Shown: positions 7,890 to 16,857 of the stretch, one piece after another
How the letters are laid out: every line of letters starts with the position of its first letter
How positions within the stretch are numbered: position 1 is the stretch's first letter
Origin: an uncultured Pelagibacteraceae bacterium
GTDB taxonomy: Bacteria > Pseudomonadota > Alphaproteobacteria > Pelagibacterales > Pelagibacteraceae
Assembly: GCA_902560075.1 (NCBI GenBank)
Contig: CACEKE010000001.1
Span: 275,207 to 339,206, forward strand
Length of the DNA stretch: 64,000 nt
Direction of reading: 5' to 3'
The notes under the pieces: model-generated
Database searches by the model: none
What the model was told of the DNA's origin: nothing
The model's input: only the letters and a program-made list of their open reading frames with translations
Program-made: the position numbers and the translations under genes

Positions 7890-9227
7890 TTAACACTTCT
7901 TAGGTGTTATGTTGTTTTCTTTAGCAAATTTAGCTGCAGAGGATTCTACTAAACCTCTAATAAATGCAGGATCTAATGGAGCTTCCCAACCAGTAACCTG
8001 ATTGAATTTTGATCCATCCCACTGCATTACTGCAAATTTACCAGCACCTTCATGGTTTGCACAAGAAATAGCAAACGGAGCTAACATTCCACCAACTCCA
8101 AGTTCATTAAGTCTAGCTTCAGTCATGTTAATTGCTTCATAACCATCTCTAAACTCAGCACCATTTACTGCTTTACCAACTTTGTTATGCATTTTTTGAG
8201 CATTTCTTAAACCCTCAATCCACATAACAGCAGCACCTAGTCCTCTATTCCAATATACTGAACCAATTCTACTTTCATCTGCTAAGTTTCCTTTTCCAGC
8301 GCCGTATACTTTAGCTTTAATGTCTTTAACAAGTGGATACTCACCTGGTAAAGCATTTGCTACTGCGTATGTTCCTATTGCTGCATCACCTGCAGGATAC
8401 ATATCCTCTTCGGCAGCTCCAAAAGTTACATACATCATACGATCTCTAGGAAAATTAATTCTAGCAGCATTAGTCATTGCTGTTGAGTTCATACCAGAAC
8501 CTGCGCCCCAGAAAGTTACCCAGTCAGGTTTCTCTTTTCTGATTTGCAGCCACTGAGATTGTTGCTCTAGTCCTGGAGGTGGAATCGAAATCTCTACTAA
8601 CTCCGTTCCCCAGTCAGCGCAAATTTTTCTCATTGCTGGTAATGGCTCTCTCCCGTAAGCAGAGTCAATGTGTAAGTGAACGATTTTTTTACCTTTCATC
8701 TTATCGATACCGCCTTCGATTTCAGCCATAAATTTTAATTTAACTGCGATTTGTGACCAATAGTGACTTGCAGCATTGAATACCCAAGGCCATACTCTTC
8801 CATCGGCACCGTCAGTTCTTCCATAACCATATTGAGCTAAAACAACATTGTCTTTAGCCATACGGTTAATTACCGCGTATGCTCCTGGTGTTCCTAACGT
8901 ATCAAACACAACAATTCTTTGACCATCTTTTTCTAATAATCGCTGATAACACTCAACTGTTTTAACTGCGTTATACTCAGTTTCACATTCCTGCCAAGTA
9001 AGCATGACACCATTTACTCCGCCAGTCATATTGACGTAGTTTAGGTAATCAATTTGTGCCCCATAATAACCTGTACCCATAGCTGAGTAAGGTCCTACAC
9101 GGCTACTTGCAATTGGAAAGTATTGAGTTTCTGCACTAGATGCAGTTTGAGGTATAGCGAGTGAAGAAAATAAAGCTACAACTACTGTAAGCGTAGATGC
9201 TAGCTTTTTAAACGTTTTTGCTAACAT
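7890..9227 (-). CDS. livK: Periplasmic substrate-binding protein of the Liv-type ABC importer
   Basis: 445 residues, a Peripla_BP_6 (type I) binding protein. The N-terminus has a Sec signal peptide: K5, K7, K8, a hydrophobic core to about residue 25 and a cleavage site near TASSA-ET (residue 32). The mature part starts with a segment on an aromatic YFPIASSRVGPYSAMG motif and contains two alternating alpha/beta lobes. It is longer than the common 370-residue LivK and ends in Cys. It is the first gene of the importer operon. SAR11 invests heavily in such binding proteins; the ligand (branched-chain amino acid, urea or amide) cannot be named from sequence alone. Confidence 0.88.
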   Translation of the reverse strand: MLAKTFKKLASTLTVVVALFSSLAIPQTASSAETQYFPIASSRVGPYSAMGTGYYGAQIDYLNYVNMTGGVNGVMLTWQECETEYNAVKTVECYQRLLEKDGQRIVVFDTLGTPGAYAVINRMAKDNVVLAQYGYGRTDGADGRVWPWVFNAASHYWSQIAVKLKFMAEIEGGIDKMKGKKIVHLHIDSAYGREPLPAMRKICADWGTELVEISIPPPGLEQQSQWLQIRKEKPDWVTFWGAGSGMNSTAMTNAARINFPRDRMMYVTFGAAEEDMYPAGDAAIGTYAVANALPGEYPLVKDIKAKVYGAGKGNLADESRIGSVYWNRGLGAAVMWIEGLRNAQKMHNKVGKAVNGAEFRDGYEAINMTEARLNELGVGGMLAPFAISCANHEGAGKFAVMQWDGSKFNQVTGWEAPLDPAFIRGLVESSAAKFAKENNITPKKC

Positions 9228-9272
9228 TTTCCCTCCCTTTTTTAAGTATGTTAAACATTCTTAGTTGATATG

Positions 9273-9301
9273 ATTTAATCACATCGCTTAAATTTGTGCA
9301 A
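9273..9301 (-). promoter_or_regulatory. Candidate sigma70 promoter of the liv operon
   Basis: On the minus strand TTGCAC (9296-9301) and TTAAAT (9273-9278) are 17 bases apart and point toward livK. The -35 matches TTGACA at four of six positions and the -10 matches TATAAT at four of six. In DNA this AT-rich such matches are common, so this is only a candidate. The rest of the 207-base gap 9228-9434 shows nothing else that I can name. Confidence 0.25.
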
Positions 9302-9434
9302 ATATTTCTTAAAAACATTCTAAAAAAAATTTTAATATACAACTTCAACAAGAAAAATATCAATCGCTGATTGTAATTCACTATTTTTATTTATTATTAA
9401 ATTTTCATTATTTGTAATAAGGGTATTTAATTTT

Positions 9435-9902
9435 ATGAAAGGATTAGAATTTAAAAAAGCTTTTATCGCTGGGATATTTTCAATCATAACAATTGGGTTT
9501 CTAACATTACTAACTTACAAAACTGAATACGGTATTTTTTTAATAGCATCATTTGGTTCAACAATGGTTTTACTTTTTGGCTATCCAGAAAGTCAGTTTG
9601 CTCAACCAAAAAATATATTTTTTGGCCATTTATTGACATCTATAGTTGGCGTTGTTTTTGTTAATTTTACAACACTACCAATTTTTATAATGATACCAAT
9701 CGCTGTAGGAATTGGAGTTTCATTGATGATTTTAACTTCTGTTACTCACCCTCCTGCAGGTGGAAACCCTATCATTGTTATAATTGGATCAGCATCATTT
9801 GACTATATTATAAGTCCAATTATTATTGGAAGTATTATAGTTTTGGTCTTTGGAGTAATTCTAAATAGATTTATCTTAAAAAAACAGTATCCAAAAAAAT
9901 AA
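9435..9902 (+). CDS. HPP-family integral membrane protein
   Basis: 155 residues with four hydrophobic helices and the family-defining THPPAGGNPIIVIIG motif (about residues 107-121). Single-domain HPP proteins have been linked to nitrite transport in plastids and cyanobacteria, but most bacterial members lack an assigned function. The gene stands between the divergent liv operon and formate dehydrogenase; 108 bases separate it from fdh, so co-transcription is possible but not evident. Confidence 0.82.
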   Translation: MKGLEFKKAFIAGIFSIITIGFLTLLTYKTEYGIFLIASFGSTMVLLFGYPESQFAQPKNIFFGHLLTSIVGVVFVNFTTLPIFIMIPIAVGIGVSLMILTSVTHPPAGGNPIIVIIGSASFDYIISPIIIGSIIVLVFGVILNRFILKKQYPKK

Positions 9903-10010
9903 ATTATAATGAAACTAAATATTATTTGCAGAGATGCTTTTATATGCTAGACTTTGTTATAAATAAGACAGTAGATTTCATAAGAATTTATTGAGAAGGA
10001 GAGAAATAAA

Positions 10011-11210
10011 ATGAAAGTACTTTGTATATTATATGATGACCCAAAAGGTGGAATGCCAAAATCTTATCCACTTTCGCAATTACCTAAAATTGAAAAATAT
10101 CCTGACGGAATGACTTTGCCATCACCAAAAGGTAGAGATTATACTCCAGGACAATTGCTAGGCTGTGTATCAGGTGAACTTGGTTTAAGGAAATTTTTAG
10201 AAAGCAATGGACACGAGCTTATAGTTACAAATAGTAAAGATGGAGATGGATGTGAAGCTGATAAACATATTGTTGATGCAGATATTGTTATTTCTCAACC
10301 ATTTTTCCCATATTACTTAACTAAGGAGAGAATTGCTAAAGCTAAAAATCTTAAAATGGCAATAACCGCGGGTATAGGTTCAGACCATGTTGATTTGCAA
10401 GCTGCAATGGACAATAAAATTGATGTCGTGGAAGTAACCTTCTGTAATTCAAGATCAGTTGCCGAACATATTGTTATGATGATTGTATCAATGGTAAGAG
10501 ATTATCATAATCAACATAGAATAGTTAATGAAGGTGGTTGGAATATAGCTGATGCTGTACAAAGATCATATGATGTTGAGGGAATGCATATTGGTACAGT
10601 CGCTGCTGGAAGAATTGGTTTAGATGCATTAAGAAAAATGAAACCATTTGACACTCATCTACATTACTTTGACAGACATAGATTACCTGATAGTGTTGAA
10701 AAAGAATTGAATTTAACATTTCATGAAACTGTAGAGTCAATGGTAAAAGTTTGCGATGTGGTAACAATTAATTGTCCTCTTCACCCGGAAACTGAAAATC
10801 TTTTTGATGATGCTATGATCAGTAAAATGAAAAAAGGAGCATATATTGTTAACACTGCTAGAGGAAAAATATGCAATCGTGATGCAATCGCGAAAGCATT
10901 GAAGAGTGGTCAATTAAGTGGATACGCAGGAGATGTTTGGTTTCCTCAACCAGCTCCTAATGATCATGTGTGGAGAAGTATGCCAAATCATGGAATGACA
11001 CCACATACATCTGGAACATCTTTAACTGCTCAAGCAAGATATGCAGATGGGGTTAGAGAAATTTTAGAGTGTTTCTTTGACGGTAAAGAAATAAGAAACC
11101 AATACCTAATAGTCAAAGATGGCCAGTTAGCAGGTATGGGCGCTCACTCATACAGTAAAGGTTCTGCAACAAGCGGATCTGAAGAAGCTGCTAAATATAA
11201 AAAAGCATAA
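10011..11210 (+). CDS. fdh: NAD-dependent formate dehydrogenase
   Basis: 399 residues, the same length as the metal-free Pseudomonas-type enzyme, in the D-2-hydroxyacid dehydrogenase superfamily. Family markers are the N-terminal extension with YPDGMTLPSPKGRDYTPGQLLG, the formate-binding Asn in VTFCNSRSVAEH, the nucleotide loop AAGRIGLD, the Asp-Arg pair in YFDRHRLP that favours NAD, catalytic Arg in NTARGKICNRDA, and the Gln/His pair in FPQPAPNDHVW and MTPHTSGT. It oxidises formate to CO2 and yields NADH, the final step of one-carbon oxidation. A strong AAGGAGAG ribosome site precedes the ATG and a hairpin follows the stop, so it is probably monocistronic. Confidence 0.95.
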   Translation: MKVLCILYDDPKGGMPKSYPLSQLPKIEKYPDGMTLPSPKGRDYTPGQLLGCVSGELGLRKFLESNGHELIVTNSKDGDGCEADKHIVDADIVISQPFFPYYLTKERIAKAKNLKMAITAGIGSDHVDLQAAMDNKIDVVEVTFCNSRSVAEHIVMMIVSMVRDYHNQHRIVNEGGWNIADAVQRSYDVEGMHIGTVAAGRIGLDALRKMKPFDTHLHYFDRHRLPDSVEKELNLTFHETVESMVKVCDVVTINCPLHPETENLFDDAMISKMKKGAYIVNTARGKICNRDAIAKALKSGQLSGYAGDVWFPQPAPNDHVWRSMPNHGMTPHTSGTSLTAQARYADGVREILECFFDGKEIRNQYLIVKDGQLAGMGAHSYSKGSATSGSEEAAKYKKA

Positions 11211-11221
11211 TTAATTTAGTC

Positions 11222-11251
11222 AAGGTAGCTACTATAAATGGTAGCTACCTT
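11222..11251 (+). terminator. Perfect 11-bp hairpin after fdh
   Basis: AAGGTAGCTAC (11222-11232) pairs perfectly with GTAGCTACCTT (11241-11251) around an 8-base loop, 12 bases after the fdh stop codon. There is no strong T-run after the stem, so it may act as a weak terminator or mRNA 3' stabiliser rather than a classical intrinsic terminator. Confidence 0.6.
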
Positions 11252-11293
11252 ATATATCATTCACAATTATTAGATTTTAGCTAATCTGATACA

Positions 11294-11869
11294 ATGAAAT
11301 TTGTATCTATAGTTTTATTTTTAATATTACCTATTAATTGCGCATTTTCTGAAAATTTAAATAAGGCTTATTTTGCAGGTGGATGTTTTTGGTGTATGGA
11401 AGAATCGTTTGAAAAACTAGAGGGTGTCAAAGAAGTAATTTCTGGTTACTCGGGTGGCACTACATCTAATCCCACATATAAAGAAGTTACTTTTGGAGAT
11501 ACAGGACATTTTGAGGTTGTAGAGATTATTTATAATAACAATATTATTTCTTATAATGAATTGTTAAAAAATTTTTGGATAAATGTTGATCCATTCGATG
11601 CGTTTGGTCAATTTTGTGATAAAGGTTATAGTTATAGATCTGTAGCATTTTATCAAAATGCATATGAAAAAAATCATATTGAAAAAAGTATTTCAGAAAT
11701 AGAGAATAAATTTAGTAAAAGAGTTGTAACCTATGTAAGAGAATTTGAAATATTTTATAAAGCTGAAGATAAACATCAAGATTACTATCAAGAATACTTA
11801 CTAAATTACTTAATGTATAAAAAAGGCTGTGGAAGAGAGGAAGTGCTTAAAAGAATTTGGAAACTTTAA
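11294..11869 (+). CDS. msrA: Peptide methionine-(S)-sulfoxide reductase, exported
   Basis: 191 residues. The active-site motif GCFWCMEESF places the catalytic cysteine at C31, and the GYSGG, DPFDAFGQFCDKGYSYRS and EDKHQDYY segments are family hallmarks. A signal peptide (MKF then a hydrophobic run to about residue 17, ending AFS-EN) suggests repair of oxidised methionine outside the cytoplasm. A Cys in the C-terminal KKGCGREE may serve as resolving residue. It repairs photooxidative damage, relevant to a surface-ocean cell. A small frame overlaps its last four codons. Confidence 0.93.
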   Translation: MKFVSIVLFLILPINCAFSENLNKAYFAGGCFWCMEESFEKLEGVKEVISGYSGGTTSNPTYKEVTFGDTGHFEVVEIIYNNNIISYNELLKNFWINVDPFDAFGQFCDKGYSYRSVAFYQNAYEKNHIEKSISEIENKFSKRVVTYVREFEIFYKAEDKHQDYYQEYLLNYLMYKKGCGREEVLKRIWKL

Positions 11870-12027
11870 AGAAATTTGTCAAACCATTTATAATTACATA
11901 TTTATTATTTTCAGTTGCAATTAGTTTTTATCCTACATTTAACTTTTACTCCTTTAAGGGGCAATTAATAATTTTAAGCGTTTCTTTGTTTAATGGTTTT
12001 TTAGGAATTTATATAAAAAAACTATAA
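11857..12027 (+). CDS. 56-residue two-helix membrane miniprotein with TTG start (putative)
   Basis: An open frame starting TTG at 11857, overlapping the msrA stop by 13 bases and ending 6 bases inside the convergent flavoenzyme gene. The product begins METLKKFVKP, has two hydrophobic segments (about residues 11-25 and 37-52) and ends IYIKKL, the layout of a small two-pass membrane protein. It fills an otherwise empty 152-base gap. TTG is the only usable start in the frame, and a GAGAGGAAG purine run lies 14 bases upstream. No family recognised; it could be coupled to msrA or be a chance frame. Confidence 0.45.
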   Translation: METLKKFVKPFIITYLLFSVAISFYPTFNFYSFKGQLIILSVSLFNGFLGIYIKKL

Positions 12028-13125
12028 TACGTAGGGTTCTGGTCTAGCATTACTATTTAAAACCCTTTCAACGTCAAAAACGCTTATATCAATTGTCTGA
12101 TATTTGCCAGTCGTAATAAGTTCTGTCAGCGCTCTTCCTATTCCCGGAGCCTGCATCAATCCTCTCCCTGTAAATCCAGAGGCCATATAAACGTTCTCGT
12201 AATTGGGATGTTTTCCTACAATAGCATTGTTGTCCAATTTATTACAATCATAATAACCAGCCCAAGCTCCTGTTAATTTTAATTCCTCGAATATTGGCAC
12301 TCTTTTTGCGAGGGCCGGCCATACTAGTTCCTCATAATGAGACCAATCAGGCTCAAGATCTTTAGCATCAAAAGTTGATATCGGGGATCCTGCTAAATAT
12401 TCTCCACCCTCAGGTCTCCAATAAACACCTGAAGTTAAATCTCCGGTTAATGGCATTTCCTTTATATACTTTGGGCACTTCACTCTAAATACTGTGTGTT
12501 TTTGAGGTACTACTGGTATATCATCCAATAATTCTTTAGTCCAACATCCTGCTGCTGAAACGATTGTCTTAGCATTAATTTCAGAAAGACTTTTAACTTC
12601 TCCTTTTATAAATTTAGCTCCTAGTTCCTCTGCTTTGCTCTTTAATGCTCCATGAAAAAGGAATGGATCTATCCACCCTTCTGTTTCATTATCTGTATAG
12701 GTAGCTGTTTCGATACCCTCATTGTTAATATATGGAAATATGTTTTTAAGTTCCGAGCCTTTAATATTTTTTGTTCCTGCGTTGCATTCTTTATGATTTT
12801 CTAAAGCTTTATATTGTTCCTCGGCTTTATCTGGACCAAACATTAGTAAATAGCCATTAGGCACCATGCTTGCAGTTGGATTTGGATTTTTTTTTGTTTT
12901 TAGATGTTTTGGTAAGTTAAAAATGAATTCTCTTGCAAATTTACCTAATAAAATATTTTCTTTTTGAAAGAATTGCCTTCTAAAGCCGCCTAATGATAAT
13001 GGAAATGATGCAATTTTGTATGTAGGATCTCTTTCGATAACTTTTACTTTTCTTCCCTCTTTAGACAAAAAATATGCTGTTGCAGTTCCAATTATTCCGC
13101 CTCCAATTATTACGACATCATCCAT
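12022..13125 (-). CDS. FAD-dependent oxidoreductase, DAO (sarcosine/dimethylglycine/amino acid oxidase-like) family
   Basis: 367 residues from the ATG at 13125. The sequence opens with MDDVVIIGGGIIGTATAYFLSK, the FAD-binding beta-alpha-beta Gly motif, so the start cannot be far upstream; an alternative start 18 codons earlier would run into tspO. The C-terminal GFTGRGLMQAPGIGRALTELI completes the FAD site. Members oxidise secondary or primary amines such as sarcosine, dimethylglycine, glycine or D-amino acids, often handing one-carbon units to folate. Two bases separate it from the tspO stop, so the two are likely co-transcribed. Exact substrate unknown. Confidence 0.85.
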   Translation of the reverse strand: MDDVVIIGGGIIGTATAYFLSKEGRKVKVIERDPTYKIASFPLSLGGFRRQFFQKENILLGKFAREFIFNLPKHLKTKKNPNPTASMVPNGYLLMFGPDKAEEQYKALENHKECNAGTKNIKGSELKNIFPYINNEGIETATYTDNETEGWIDPFLFHGALKSKAEELGAKFIKGEVKSLSEINAKTIVSAAGCWTKELLDDIPVVPQKHTVFRVKCPKYIKEMPLTGDLTSGVYWRPEGGEYLAGSPISTFDAKDLEPDWSHYEELVWPALAKRVPIFEELKLTGAWAGYYDCNKLDNNAIVGKHPNYENVYMASGFTGRGLMQAPGIGRALTELITTGKYQTIDISVFDVERVLNSNARPEPYVL

Positions 13126-13127
13126 AT

Positions 13128-13595
13128 TTAATTTAAAACTAATAAACTTGTATTTAGGATTAATGCATAAACTGTCCAAAGTAAATACGGAATCATTAGA
13201 TTATAGCTTAATTTACTTAGGGGTTTATATTTATTCATAAGAAACAAAATGAATAATATTATTATAATGATGTTAACTAATGCGACGAAAATATCATGCA
13301 TCACAAAAAAAACAATACTCCAAGTAGTATTAAAAAAAATATGAATTAAATAAATAAATACTAGCCCAATATCTTTAGTATTTTTATGCCAAGCTGACCA
13401 AATTGCGATTGTCATGAATAGATAAAGTGTTGTCCATACTGGAGCAAAAATCCAATCAGGTGGATTAAACGAAGCTTTATTTAAAGTTGAGTACCATGGC
13501 TCTTTATAAGAAATTGTTGAAATTGCACCCACAAAAGACGCTGAATAAGTAATTGTTCCAAGTATTATAAAAGATATAAATTTATTTTTTAACAT
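13128..13595 (-). CDS. tspO: TspO/MBR family membrane protein
   Basis: 155 residues with five hydrophobic helices. The tryptophan-rich segment KEPWYSTLNKASFNPPDWIFAPVWT (key residues PWY, PPDW, PVW) is diagnostic. TspO binds porphyrins, haem and cholesterol-like ligands and in Rhodobacter modulates photosynthesis genes; in SAR11 it may handle porphyrins or oxidative stress. It is first in a pair with the flavoenzyme. Only 23 bases separate it from the divergent SDR gene, so the two promoters must overlap. Confidence 0.9.
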   Translation of the reverse strand: MLKNKFISFIILGTITYSASFVGAISTISYKEPWYSTLNKASFNPPDWIFAPVWTTLYLFMTIAIWSAWHKNTKDIGLVFIYLIHIFFNTTWSIVFFVMHDIFVALVNIIIIILFILFLMNKYKPLSKLSYNLMIPYLLWTVYALILNTSLLVLN

Positions 13596-13618
13596 TTTGA
13601 TATATATATCACTTGATT

Positions 13619-14377
13619 ATGAACGATAAAACTATTTGGATTACTGGAGGTAGCACAGGTATAGGTAGGGCATTAGCTTTAAAGTTCGCAAATAATGGTT
13701 GGAATGTTGTTGTTTCTGCTAGAAGAGAGAATCTATTACGAGAACTAGAAAAATCTAATCAAAATATTTTTCCATACCCTTTAGATGTAACAAATAAGGA
13801 AAACTGCAGCGAGGTTTTTCAAAATATTATTGCAAAATTTAAAAATATAGACATTTCTTTTTTTTCTACCGGTACATGGGATCCTAAAAAAGAGAAAGAC
13901 ATAGATGTTGAACAGATTGAAAACGTGATGAAAGTAAATTTTTTTGGTACCTTAAATTGTATTAAGAGTGTAGAGGAATATTATAGAACAAGAGGAAGTG
14001 GACATATTTCTATTGTATCATCCATTGCAGGTTATAGAGGACTACCAAATTCAACTGGATATGGCCCGTCTAAATCTGCATTAAATAATCTTGCTGAAAG
14101 CTTGTATTTCGATTTTAAAAGATACGGGGTTAGAGTTTCATTAATTTCACCTGGATTTATTAAAACACCGATGACAGATAAAAATGATTTTAAAATGCCT
14201 TTCCTAAAAACGGTAGATTATGCGGCTGAAAAAATATTTGAAGGACTAACTAAAACCAATCAATTTGAGATACATTTCCCAAAACAATTAACTTTAATAC
14301 TAAAATTTTTAAAAATATTACCTAATAGTTGGTATTTAAGTTTAGTTGGTAAACTTACAAAATATCAAAAACGCTAA
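13619..14377 (+). CDS. Short-chain dehydrogenase/reductase
   Basis: 252 residues of the classical SDR family. The NAD(P) site GGSTGIGRAL is at residues 8-17, and the catalytic YGPSK tetrad part (Ser in SIVSSIAG, Tyr and Lys in YGPSKSA) is complete. I choose the ATG at 13619, since the slightly earlier TTG adds only two residues. R38-like basic residues after the second strand (SARRENLL) suggest NADPH use. Substrate unknown. Its TAA shares the TA with the stop of the convergent DUF3833 gene (CTAA). Confidence 0.88.
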   Translation: MNDKTIWITGGSTGIGRALALKFANNGWNVVVSARRENLLRELEKSNQNIFPYPLDVTNKENCSEVFQNIIAKFKNIDISFFSTGTWDPKKEKDIDVEQIENVMKVNFFGTLNCIKSVEEYYRTRGSGHISIVSSIAGYRGLPNSTGYGPSKSALNNLAESLYFDFKRYGVRVSLISPGFIKTPMTDKNDFKMPFLKTVDYAAEKIFEGLTKTNQFEIHFPKQLTLILKFLKILPNSWYLSLVGKLTKYQKR

Positions 14378-14910
14378 TCTTTCACAAACATAACAGTTAG
14401 TTCTGCGACTTTTATTCCAAATTTTGTCATTGTTGCTCTATTTATCGCTACTCTCTCATCTTGCATGAAAATCCAATCATCAAATGTAATTTTTAATTCT
14501 CTACCTTTTACTGGAACTAATAATACATATTCAAACTTAAATGTTGGGCCATATGAGTAACCTTTTGCTGTTCCCACCACATCACCAGCTGTACCTTCAT
14601 AATTATGATCATCAATTTTTGTAATCTGCCACTGTCTATTTTGGACTTCTCCATCAGACCAATTAAATTTTTCGTCAAGAATTAACTGTTTTCCGTCCCA
14701 ATTACCATTGAGATCTGCAGAGAATTGTCTTGTAACCTTTCCTGATCTATTTTGCAAAATACCCCAGGCTTTGACATTACCTGATAAATATTCTTCGATT
14801 ATTAATCTTGGTTTCTGATCTTTAAAATCCTCAGGTTTCATTGCTTGATTAGTTGAACAATTTGTAATTAAAAGAGTGCATATTAGCAATAATAATTTTT
14901 TAATTTTCAT
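14374..14910 (-). CDS. DUF3833 family lipoprotein
   Basis: 178 residues. A lipoprotein signal peptide is plain: MKIKKLLLLICTLLITNC, with lipobox LITNC giving a lipidated C18. The remainder (about 160 residues of beta-rich sequence with GNVKAWGILQNRSGKV and TMTKFGIKVAELTVMF) matches DUF3833, whose function is unknown. It sits at the end of the amine oxidase-DUF1365-cyclopropane synthase run, and this grouping recurs in proteobacteria. It is probably anchored in the outer or inner membrane and linked to the lipid modification. Confidence 0.85.
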   Translation of the reverse strand: MKIKKLLLLICTLLITNCSTNQAMKPEDFKDQKPRLIIEEYLSGNVKAWGILQNRSGKVTRQFSADLNGNWDGKQLILDEKFNWSDGEVQNRQWQITKIDDHNYEGTAGDVVGTAKGYSYGPTFKFEYVLLVPVKGRELKITFDDWIFMQDERVAINRATMTKFGIKVAELTVMFVKD

Positions 14911-14914
14911 TAAT

Positions 14915-16093
14915 TTAGTTTTTATTCATCGAAAATTGAATTAAATCAATATTCTTAGCTTTAAAGCCAGCTTCACAATAAGACAAATAAAAATTCCACA
15001 TTCTTCTAAATGTTTCATCAAATCCTTGTTTTGAAATAATATCCCATTTTTTTTGGAAATCATTTCTCCAAATTCTCAGGGTGTTAGAATAATCCAAGCC
15101 ATAAGAGTTACATTTATCAAAACGTAAACCATTTTTATTTGAAAGTTTTAATATTTCCTTCTTGCTCGGCAAAAAACCACCCGGAAATATATATTTTTGA
15201 ATAAAATCTGTTTTCAACTTATATCTATTATATATTTTTTCATCTATTGTAATTGCTTGTATCGCGGCAATACCGTTTTGATGCAAGCTATCTTTAATTT
15301 TTTTAAAATAACCAGGTAGATAGTTTTGACCTACAGCTTCAATCATCTCAATTGAAGCTATGGAATTATATTTTGTATTTACATCTCTATAATCTAACAT
15401 TTTAATTTTTACTTTTTCATTTAATCCATTTTTATGGATTCTATTTTTAGCAAACTCGTATTGTTTTTTTGATATTGTTATACAATCTAATTTTACATCA
15501 TAATTCTTTCCAATGAATTCGCCAAAACCTCCCCATCCACATCCTATTTCTAAAATTTTATCTCCACTTTTTGGTTTAACAAGATTGGACAATTTTTTAT
15601 ATTTATTTAACTGAGCATTCTCTAAGTCATTTTGTTTATCTTCAAAAATAGCACTAGAGTATGTTAAAGTTTTATCTAGCCATAATGAAAAAAATTCATT
15701 ACCTAAATCGTAATGCTTGGCAATATTTTCTTTACTTTTTCTCTTTGTATTTTTAATAAAAAAACTTTTAAAATAATTAATTATAGGAAAATCTAATACA
15801 CCAGATATCTTATGTACTTTACCTATATTTTTTGCAGCAATTTCAATTAAATTAGTCAGATTATCTGTTTCAAAATCTCCTCGCATATAAGATTCTGCCA
15901 ATCCAATGCTGCCTTTATTAATTATTTCAAAAGTTAGACCTGGTTTTGTTAGTTTTAATGTTGCAGTTTTTTCTGATTTCTTTGACCCTAATATTTTAAT
16001 ACTACCATCATAATTAATAAATTTGATGTTTCCATACGAAATATTTTTAAGTGAATTAAGAACAATTCTGTCAGAAATTTTTTTTAGATACAT
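14915..16093 (-). CDS. cfa: Cyclopropane-fatty-acyl-phospholipid synthase-like methyltransferase
   Basis: 392 residues. The SAM-binding motif LEIGCGWGGFGEF lies near residue 180, preceded by the KENIAKHYDLGNEFFSLWLDKTLTYSSAIF block diagnostic of CFA synthases, and followed by the SIEMIEAVGQNY and FPGGFLPS blocks. It would add a methylene or methyl group from SAM to an unsaturated acyl chain of membrane lipids. Its ATG overlaps the DUF1365 stop (TAATG). Because it travels with an FAD oxidase and DUF1365, the product could be a modified acyl group other than a simple cyclopropane, such as the methylated precursors of furan fatty acids known from Rhodobacter. Confidence 0.9.
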   Translation of the reverse strand: MYLKKISDRIVLNSLKNISYGNIKFINYDGSIKILGSKKSEKTATLKLTKPGLTFEIINKGSIGLAESYMRGDFETDNLTNLIEIAAKNIGKVHKISGVLDFPIINYFKSFFIKNTKRKSKENIAKHYDLGNEFFSLWLDKTLTYSSAIFEDKQNDLENAQLNKYKKLSNLVKPKSGDKILEIGCGWGGFGEFIGKNYDVKLDCITISKKQYEFAKNRIHKNGLNEKVKIKMLDYRDVNTKYNSIASIEMIEAVGQNYLPGYFKKIKDSLHQNGIAAIQAITIDEKIYNRYKLKTDFIQKYIFPGGFLPSKKEILKLSNKNGLRFDKCNSYGLDYSNTLRIWRNDFQKKWDIISKQGFDETFRRMWNFYLSYCEAGFKAKNIDLIQFSMNKN

Positions 16094-16857
16094 TATTTTT
16101 CAAAACTTACGTTATTTTTAATTTTTATAACTTTTTTAATGAACTTAATTCTTTTTACCCATAATCTTAATGCCTCAAAATGTATCGCTGAAATTACTTT
16201 AAATGTCATTAATGGGTGTTTTAAATAAGAAATTAAAAGATTTTTTGTATTTAACTGAATTTTTTCTCCATCTTGAGATGCAAATAATAACTTTCCCTCA
16301 CTATCCTTTTGATCAATAATAACGGATAATTTATTTCCAGGCTTTAATATTTTAAAATTATAGGTTGAATTTAAATCCATAAAAGGTGAGACATGAAATT
16401 TTTTATCACAATGATTTTTTATTAAATTATTATCTTTAGTTTTAAAAATATAAGTATGCTGTTCACCAAATGTATTTTTAACTTCATACATTATGGCTAT
16501 AAGGGACGAATATTTATCAAATACGAAAAAAATACTTAGAGGATTAAAAACGTAACCAAAAATTCTTGGATAACATAGTAAATTTACACTTTTAATTTCA
16601 TTTCCAATACCCACTTCATTTAGCTTTTTTTGCACCCACAATTTTAAAGATGAACCATCTCTTTCACCATGATCTTTATCGTAAAAACTAATTAAATTAA
16701 ATTTATTATAAGAAAAAAAAGGGATTTTTTTTTGTACCTCGTCAATCTCATCAAGGTTAAGATAAAGAGAAAATACTTTGTATTTAAAAAAGTGCTCTTT
16801 CGGTTTGAATCTTTTATGAATTACACTTCCGACATATAAACACGATTTATCTATCAT
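16093..16857 (-). CDS. DUF1365 family protein
   Basis: 254 residues. The N-terminal LYVGSVIHKRFKPKEHFFKYKVFSLYLNLDE and the central CYPRIFGYVFNPLSIFFVFD (key residues RIFGYVFNP) are hallmarks of DUF1365, a family without firm biochemistry that is found beside cyclopropane synthases and FAD amine oxidases. It overlaps the amine oxidase gene by 11 bases and is coupled to cfa by one base, so the set is tightly co-translated. A role in lipid or acyl-chain processing is inferred from context only. Confidence 0.88.
   Translation of the reverse strand: MIDKSCLYVGSVIHKRFKPKEHFFKYKVFSLYLNLDEIDEVQKKIPFFSYNKFNLISFYDKDHGERDGSSLKLWVQKKLNEVGIGNEIKSVNLLCYPRIFGYVFNPLSIFFVFDKYSSLIAIMYEVKNTFGEQHTYIFKTKDNNLIKNHCDKKFHVSPFMDLNSTYNFKILKPGNKLSVIIDQKDSEGKLLFASQDGEKIQLNTKNLLISYLKHPLMTFKVISAIHFEALRLWVKRIKFIKKVIKIKNNVSFEK

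Noticed and set aside
11857..12027. Reading the post-msrA frame as a decayed C-terminal end of msrA
   Set aside because: msrA is already full length with its conserved C-terminal Cys region and the frame differs by one base with no MsrA-like residues.
13126..13179. 18-codon N-terminal extension of the DAO-family enzyme
   Set aside because: The extension would lie inside tspO and the FAD motif must be close to the N-terminus; the ATG at 13125 is better.
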